64,000 bases of DNA from Sipunculus nudus (taxonomy: Eukaryota; Annelida; Sipuncula; Golfingiida; Sipunculidae). The stretch is from NCBI GenBank assembly GCA_026874595.1, contig CM049318.1, positions 44,868,456-44,932,455 on the forward strand. The letters run 5' to 3'. A program made the position numbers and the translations under genes. Below the pieces are notes generated by a model, which worked only from the letters and a program-made list of their open reading frames with translations, was not told the origin of the DNA and ran no database searches. Shown here piece after piece: positions 57,221-64,000 of the stretch (positions are counted from its first letter, which is position 1; the number at the start of each line of letters is the position of its first letter).

Positions 57221-60164
57221 CTATCTTGTATTTCGCGAAAACTGAGCTGATTTCGGCGAAACGACGTTTGTAACAGGGTCTAAATGGCCTAATGAAGCTT
57301 CTAAAACGCTTCTTTCGCAATTTAAATCGGCCATTTTTGCACAAAACATGATCTTGTATTACGCGAAAACCGAGCTGATTTCGGCGAAAACGACGTTTGT
57401 AACAGGGTCTAAATCGGGTAATGAAGCTTCTAAAACGCTTCTTTCGCAATTTAAATCGGCCATTTTTGCACAAAACACGATATAGTATTACGCGAAAACC
57501 GAGCTGATTTCGGCGAAAACGACGTTTGTAACAGGGTCTAAATGGCCTAATAAAGCTTCTAAAACGCTTCTTTCGCAATTTAAATCGGCCATTTTTGCAC
57601 AAAACACGATCTTGTATTACGCGAAAACCGAGCTGATTTCGGCGAAAACGACGTTTGTAAAAGAGTCTAAATGGCCTAATGAAGCTTCTAAAACGCTTCT
57701 TTCGCAATTTAAATCAGCCATTTTTGCACAAAACAAGATCTTGTATAACGCGAAAACCGAGCTGATTTCGGCGAAAACGACGTTTGTAAAAGGTTCTAAA
57801 TGGCCTAATGAAGCTTCTAAAACGCTTCTTTCGCAATTTAAATCGGCCATTTTTACACAAAACACGATCTTGTATTACGCGAAAACCGAGCTGATTTCGG
57901 CGAAATCGACGTTTGTAACAGGGTCTAAATGGCCTAATGAAGCTTCTAAAACGCTTCTTTCGCAATTTAAATCGGCCAGTTTTGCACAAAACACGATCTT
58001 GTATAACGCGAAAATCGAGCTGATTTCGGCGAAAACAACGCTTGTAACAGGGGACTAAATGGCCTAATGAAGCTTCTAAAACGCTTCTTTCGCAATATAA
58101 ATCGGCCATTTTTGCACAAAACACGATCTTGTATTACGCGAAAAACCGAGCTGATTTCGGCGAAAACGACGTTTGTAACAGGGTCTAAATGGCCTAATGA
58201 AGCTTCTAAAACGCTTCTTTCGCAATTTAAATCGGCCATTTTTGCACAAAACACGATCTTGTATTACGCGAAAACCGAGCTGATTTCGGCGAAAACGACG
58301 TTTGTAACAGGGTCCTAAATGGCCTAATGAAGCTTCTAAAACGCTTCTTTCGCAATTTAAATCGGCCATTTTTGCACAAAACACGATCTTGTATTACGCG
58401 AAAACCGAGCTGATTTCGGCGAAAACGACGTTTGTAACAGGGTCTAAATGGCCTAATGAAGCTTCTAAAACGCTTCTTTCGCAATTTAAATCGGCATTTT
58501 TGCACAAAACACGATCTTGTATTACGCGAAAACCGAGCTGATTTCGGCGGAAAACGACGTTTGTAACAGGGTCTAAATGGCCTAATGAAGCTTCTAAAAC
58601 GCTTCTTTCGCAATTTAAATCGGCCATTTTTGCACAAAACACGATCTTGTATTACGCGAAAACCGAGCTGATTTCGGCAAAAAACGACGTTTGTAACAGG
58701 GTCTAAATGGCCTAATGAAGCTTCTAAAACGCTTCTTTCGCAATTTAAATCGGCCAGTTTTGCACAAAACACGATCTTGTATAACGCGAAAATCGAGCTG
58801 ATTTCGGCGAAAACAACGCTTGTAACAGGGGACTAAATGGCCTAATGAAGCTTCTAAAACGCTTCTTTCGCAATATAAATCGGCCATTTTTGCACAAAAC
58901 ACGATCTTGTATTACGCGAAAACCGAGCTGATTTCGGCGAAAACGACGTTTGTAACAGGGTCTAAATGGCCTTATGAAGCTTCTAAAACGCTTCTTTCGC
59001 AATTTAAATCGGCCATTTTTGCACAAAACACGATCTTGTATTACGCGAAAACCGAGCTGATTTCGGCGAAAACGACGTTTGTAACAGGGTCTAAATGGCC
59101 TAATGAAGCTTCTAAAACGCTTCTTTCGCAATTTAAATCGGCCATTTTTGCACAAAACACGATCTTGTATTACGCGAAAACCGAGCTGATTTCGGCGAAA
59201 ACGACGTTTGTAACAGGGTCTAAATGGCCTAATGAAGCTTCTAAAACGCTTCTTTCGCAATTTAAATCGGCCATTTTTGCACAAAACACGATCTTGTATT
59301 ACGCGAAAACCGAGCTGATTTCGGCGAAAACGACGTTTGTAACAGGGTCTAAATGGCCTAATGAAGCTTCTAAAAGGCTTCTTTCGCAATTTAAATCGGC
59401 CATTTTTGCACAAAACACGATCTTGTATTACTCAAAAACCGAGCTGATTTCGGCAAAAACGACGTTTGTAACAGGGTCTAAATGGCCTAATGAAGCTTCT
59501 AAAACGCTTCTTTCGCAATTTAAATCGGCCATTTTTGCACAAAACACGATCTGGTATTACGCGAAAACCGAGCTGATTTCGGCGAAAACGACGTTTGTAA
59601 CAGGGGTCTAAATGGCCTAATGAAGCTTCTAAAACGCTTCTTTTGCAATTTAAATCGGCCATTTCTGCACAAAACACGATCTTGTATTACGCGAAAACCG
59701 AGCTGATTTCGGCGAAAACGACGTTTGTAACAGGACTAAATCGGGTAATGAAGATCCTAAAAGGCTTCTATTACATCAGAAAACAGCCGTTTTTGCACAA
59801 AACACGATCTTGTATTACGCGAAAACCGAGCTGATTTCGGCAAAAACGACGTTTGTAACAGGGTCTAAATGGCCTAATGAAGCTTCTAAAACGCTTCTTT
59901 CGCAATTTAAATCGGCCATTTTTGCACAAAACACGATCTTGTATTACGCGAAAACCGAGCTGATTTCGGCGAAAACGACGTTTGTACCAGGGTCTAAATG
60001 GCCTAATGAAGCTTCTAAAACGCTTCTTTCGCAATTTAAATCGGCCATTTTTGCACAAAACACAATCCTGTATTACGCGAAAACGGAGCTGATTTCGGCG
60101 AAAACGACGTTTGTACCAGGGTCTAAATGGCCTAATGAAGCTTCTAAAACGCTTCTTTCGCAAT

Positions 60165-63100
60165 TTAAATCGGCCATTTTTGCACAAAACCACGATCTTG
60201 TATTACGCGAAAACCGAGCTGATTTCGGCGAAAACGACGTTTGTAACAGGGTCTAAATGGCCTAATGAAGCTTCTAAAACGCTTCTTTCGCAATTTAAAT
60301 CGGCCATTTTTGCACAAAACACGATCTTGTATTACGCGAAAACCGAGCTGATTTCGGCGAAAACGACGTTTGTAACAGGGTCTAAATGGCCTAATGAAGC
60401 TTCTAAAACGCTTCTTTCGCAATTTAAATCGGCCATTTTTGCACAAAACACGATCTTGTATTACGCGAAAACCGAGCTGATTTCGGCGAAAACGACGTTT
60501 GTAACAGGGTCTAAATGGCCTAATGAAGCTTCTAAAACGCTTCTTTCGCAATTTAAATCGGCCATTTTTGCACAAAACAAGATCTTGTATTACGCGAAAA
60601 CCGAGCTGATTTCGGCGAAAACGACGTTTGTAACAGGGTCTTAATGGCCTAATGAAGCTTCTAAAACGCTTCTTTCGCAATTTAAATCGGCCATTTTTTG
60701 CACAAAACACGATCTTGTATTACGCGAAAACCGAGCTGATTTCGGCGAAAACGACGTTTGTAACAGGGTCTAAATGGCCTAATGAAGCTTCTAAAACGCT
60801 TCTTTCGCAATTTAAATCGGCCATTTTTTGCACAAAACACGATCTTGTATTACGCGAAAACCGAGCTGATTTCGGCGAAAACGACGTTTGTAACAGGGTC
60901 TAAATGGCCTAATGAAGCTTCTAAAACGCTTCTTTCGCAATTTAAATCGGCCATTTTTGCACAAAACACGATCTTGTATTACGCGAAAACCGAGCTGATT
61001 TCGGCGAAAACGACGTTTGTAACAGGGTCTAAATGGCCTAATGAAGCTTCTAAAACGCTTCTTTCGCAATTTAAATCGGCCATTTTTGCACAAAACACGA
61101 TCTTGTATTACGCGAAAACCGAGCTGATTTCGGCGAAAACGACGTTTGTAACAGGGTCTAAATGGCCTAATGAAGCTTCTAAAACGCTTCTTTCGCAATT
61201 TAAATCGGCCATTTTTGCACAAAACAAGATCTTGTATTACGCGAAAACCGAGCTGATTTCGGCGAAAACGACGTTTGTAACAGGGTCTTAATGGCCTAAT
61301 GAAGCTTCTAAAACGCTTCTTTCGCAATTTAAATCGGCCATTTTTGCACAAAACACGATCTTGTATTACGCGAAAACCGAGCTGATTTCGGCGAAAACGA
61401 CGTTTGTAACAGGGTCTAAATGGCCTAATGAAGCTTCTAAAACGCTTCTTTCGCAATTTAAATCGGCCATTTTTGCACAAAACACGATCTTGTATTACGC
61501 GAAAACCGAGCTGATTTCGGCGAAAACGACGTTTGTAACAGGGTCTAAATGGCCTAATGAAGCTTCTAAAACGCTTCTTTCGCAATTTAAATCGGCCATT
61601 TTTGCACAAAACACGATCTTGTATTACGCGAAAACCGAGCTGATTTCGGCGAAAACGACGTTTGTAACAGGGTCTAAATGGCCTAATGAAGCTTCTAAAA
61701 CGCTTCTTTCGCAATTTAAATCGGCCATTTTTGCACAAAACACGATCTTGTATTACGCGAAAACCGAGCTGATTTCGGCGAAAACGACGTTTGTAACAGG
61801 GTCTAAATGGCCTAATGAAGCTTCTAAAACGCTTCTTTCGCAATTTAAATCGGCCATTTTTGCACAAAACACGATCTTGTATTACGCGAAAACCGAGCTG
61901 ATTTCGGCGAAAACGACGTTTGTAACAGGGTCTAAATGGCCTAATGAAGCTTCTAAAACGCTTCTTTCGCAATTTAAATCGGCCATTTTTGCACAAAACA
62001 CGATCTTGTATTACGCGAAAACCGAGCTGATTTCGGCGAAAACAACGTTTGTAACAGGGTCTAAATGGCCTAATGAAGCTTCTAAAACGCTTCTTTCGCA
62101 ATTTAAATAGGCCATTTTTGCACAAAACAAGATCTTGTATTACGCGAAAACCGAGCTGATTTCGGCGAAAACGACGTTTGTAACAGGGTCTTAATGGCCT
62201 AATGAAGCTTCTAAAACGCTTCTTTCGCAATTTAAATCGGCCATATTTGCACAAAACACGATCTTGTATTACGCGAAAACCGAGCTGATTTCGGCGAAAA
62301 CGACGTTTGTAACAGGGTCTAAATGGCCTAATGAAGCTTCTAAAACGCTTCTTTCGCAATTTAAATCGGCCATTTTTGCACAAAACAAGATCTTGTATTA
62401 CGCGAAAACCGAGCTGATTTCGGCGAAAACGACGTTTGTAACAGGGTCTTAATGGCCTAATGAAGCTTCTAAAACGCTTCTTTCGCAATTTAAATCGGCC
62501 ATTTTTGCACAAAACACGATCTTGTATTACGCGAAAACCGTGCTGATTTCGGCGAAAACCACGTTTGTTACAGGGTCTAAATGGCCTAATGAAGCTTCTA
62601 AAACGCTTCTTTCGCAATTTAAATCGGCCATTTTTGCACAAAACAAGATCTTGTATTACGCGAAAACCGAGCTGATTTCGGCGAAAACGACGTTTGTAAC
62701 AGGGTCTTAATGGCCTAATGAAGCTTCTAAAACGCTTCTTTCGCAATTTAAAATCGGCCATTTTTGCACAAAAAACACGATCTTGTATTACGCGAAAACC
62801 GAGCTGATTTTGGCGAATACGACGTTTGTAACAGGGTCTAAATGGCCTAATGAAGCTTCTAAAACGCTTCTTTCGCAATTTAAATCGGCCATTTTTGCAC
62901 AAAACAAGATCTTGTATTACGCGAAAACCGAGCTGATTTCGGCGAAAACGACGTTTGTAACAGGGTCTAAATGGCCTAATGAAGCTTCTAAAACGCTTCT
63001 TTCGCAATTTAAATCGGCCATTTTTGCACAAAACACGATCTTGTATTACGCGAAAACCGAGCTGATTTCGGCGAAAACGACGTTTGTAACAGGGTCTAAA

Positions 63101-63760
63101 TGGCCTAATGAAGCTTCTAAAACGCTTCTTTCGCAATTTAAATCGGCCATTTTTGCACAAAACACGATCTTGTATTACGCGAAAACCGAGCTGATTTCGG
63201 CGAAAACGACGTTTGTAACAGGGTCTTAATGGCCTAATGAAGCTTCTAAAACGCTTCTTTCGCAATTTAAATCGGCCATTTTTGCACAAAACACGATCTT
63301 GTATTACGCGAAAACCGAGCTGATTTCGGGCGAAAACGACGTTTGTAACAGGGTCTTAATGGCCTAATGAAGCTTCTAAAACGCTTCTTTCGCAATTTAA
63401 ATCGGCCATTTTTGCACAAAACACGATCTTGTATTACGCGAAAACCGAGCTGATTTCGGCGAAAACGACTTTTGTAACAGGGTCTAAATGGCCTAATGAA
63501 GCTTCTAAAACGCTTCTTTCGCAATTTAAATCGGCCATTTTTGCACAAAAACACGATCTTGTATTACGCGAAAACCGAGCTGATTTCGGCGAAAACGACG
63601 TTTGTAACAGGGTCTAAATGGCCTAATGAAGCTTCTAAAACGCTTCTTTCGCAATTTAAATCGGCCATTTTTTGCACAAAACAAGATCTTGTATTACGCG
63701 AAAACCGAGCTGATTTCGGCGAAAACGACGTTTGTAACAGGGTCTTAATGGCCTAATGAA
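60165..63760. repeat. Short higher-order periods (5-mer and 2-mer) in the satellite
   Basis: The paired variants ACAAGATCTTG (for ACACGATCTTG) and GGGTCTTAATGG (for GGGTCTAAATGG) occur in adjacent monomers at about 60578, 61223, 62126, 62386, 62641, 62900 and 63680. Spacing is about 645 bp (five monomers) on the left and about 258 bp (two monomers) between 62126 and 62900. This shows local amplification of dimers and pentamers inside an otherwise uniform array. Confidence 0.75.
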
Positions 63761-64000
63761 GCTTCTAAAACGCTTCTTTCGCAATTTAAATCGGCCATTT
63801 TTGCACAAAACACGATCTTGTATTACGCGAAAACCGAGCTGATTTCGGCGAAAACGACGTTTTGTAACAGGATCTAAATGGCCTAATGAAGCTTCTAAAA
63901 CGCTTCTTTCGCAATTTAAATCGGCCATTTTTGCACAAAACACGATCTTGTATTACGCGAAAACCGAGCTGATTTCGGCGAAAACGACGTTTGTAACAGG

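Larger units (their letters stand above)
47673..64000. repeat. 129-bp satellite array, about 126 monomers, open at the right edge
   Basis: The monomer carries the landmarks CACGATCTTGTATTACGCGA, AAACCGAGCTGATTTCGGCG, AAAACGACGTTTGTAACAGG, GTCTAAATGGCCTAATGAAG, CTTCTAAAACGCTTCTTTCG and CAATTTAAATCGGCCATTTT in that order. The period is 129 bp, exactly 43 codons, so several frames on both strands stay open for long distances (up to 825 codons on the minus strand at 60812-63289). Monomers at 47673-49450 are diverged (for example GGGCTAATG for GGCCTAATG and AATTTCAATCGG for AATTTAAATCGG). Those from about 59000 onward are almost uniform. Nearly every monomer contains AAGCTT. Single-base indels at homopolymers are common. 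The array reaches the end of the window. Confidence 0.97.

Noticed and set aside
60812-63289. An 825-codon open frame on the minus strand with 43-residue repeats rich in Arg and Lys
   Set aside because: The 129-bp satellite unit is a multiple of three, so a stop-free frame in one monomer stays open over the array. Both strands are open at once, single-base indels break the frame elsewhere, and no promoter or start context is visible.

Overview
The window looks like repeat-rich, gene-poor chromatin from an invertebrate animal, most likely a marine lophotrochozoan such as a mollusc. This rests on the mixture of elements: Gmr1-type Ty3/Gypsy elements, Jockey-like and other APE-type LINEs, a PIF/Harbinger transposon, AT-rich intergenic DNA and mosaic repeats with short TGACCT-rich motifs. 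The species is an inference. I found no convincing intact host gene. The nearest candidate is a 96-residue Cys/His-rich exon at 44776-45066.

Layout. (1) 1-17950 is a mosaic of a few repeat modules: an approximately 330-bp unit in short arrays, an approximately 147-bp unit that forms an 11-copy array at 10070-11690, a 'tail' module carrying TGACCTTGACC motifs and a near-palindromic ACCATGGT core, and hairpins built from CTTGCCGGAAATC. A 2554-bp block is tandemly duplicated without visible divergence (12487-15040 and 15041-17594). (2) 17950-21690 is a broken Jockey-like LINE on the minus strand that holds a lone LTR. (3) 21700-23745 is a short array of diverged approximately 175-bp units split by another lone LTR. 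(4) 23869-42424 is a nest of three decayed Gmr1-type Ty3/Gypsy elements. Two of one family lie head to head (minus 23869-32700, plus 32800-37311), and a different family follows on the minus strand (37312-42424). A nearly full-length second LINE (25440-30656, plus) sits inside the first of them. In all three elements the integrase precedes the reverse transcriptase. (5) 42411-43240 holds three approximately 277-bp units with a GGTGGCGCCACC palindrome, followed by a GGC microsatellite and two strong hairpins. (6) 44772-47672 holds the PHD-like exon, a Myb/SANT-like Harbinger partner gene and the first part of a Harbinger transposase, all on the plus strand. (7) 47673-64000 is one continuous satellite of a 129-bp monomer, about 126 copies, running off the right edge. 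It is diverged at the left edge and increasingly uniform to the right, with several nested higher-order repeat periods.

There is no gene network to describe. The window is a record of successive insertions, tandem amplification and decay. The satellite, with its diverged flank and homogenised interior, resembles the border of a heterochromatic array, possibly pericentromeric, but that is inference. The long open frames on both strands of the satellite arise because 129 is a multiple of three, and I do not regard them as genes.
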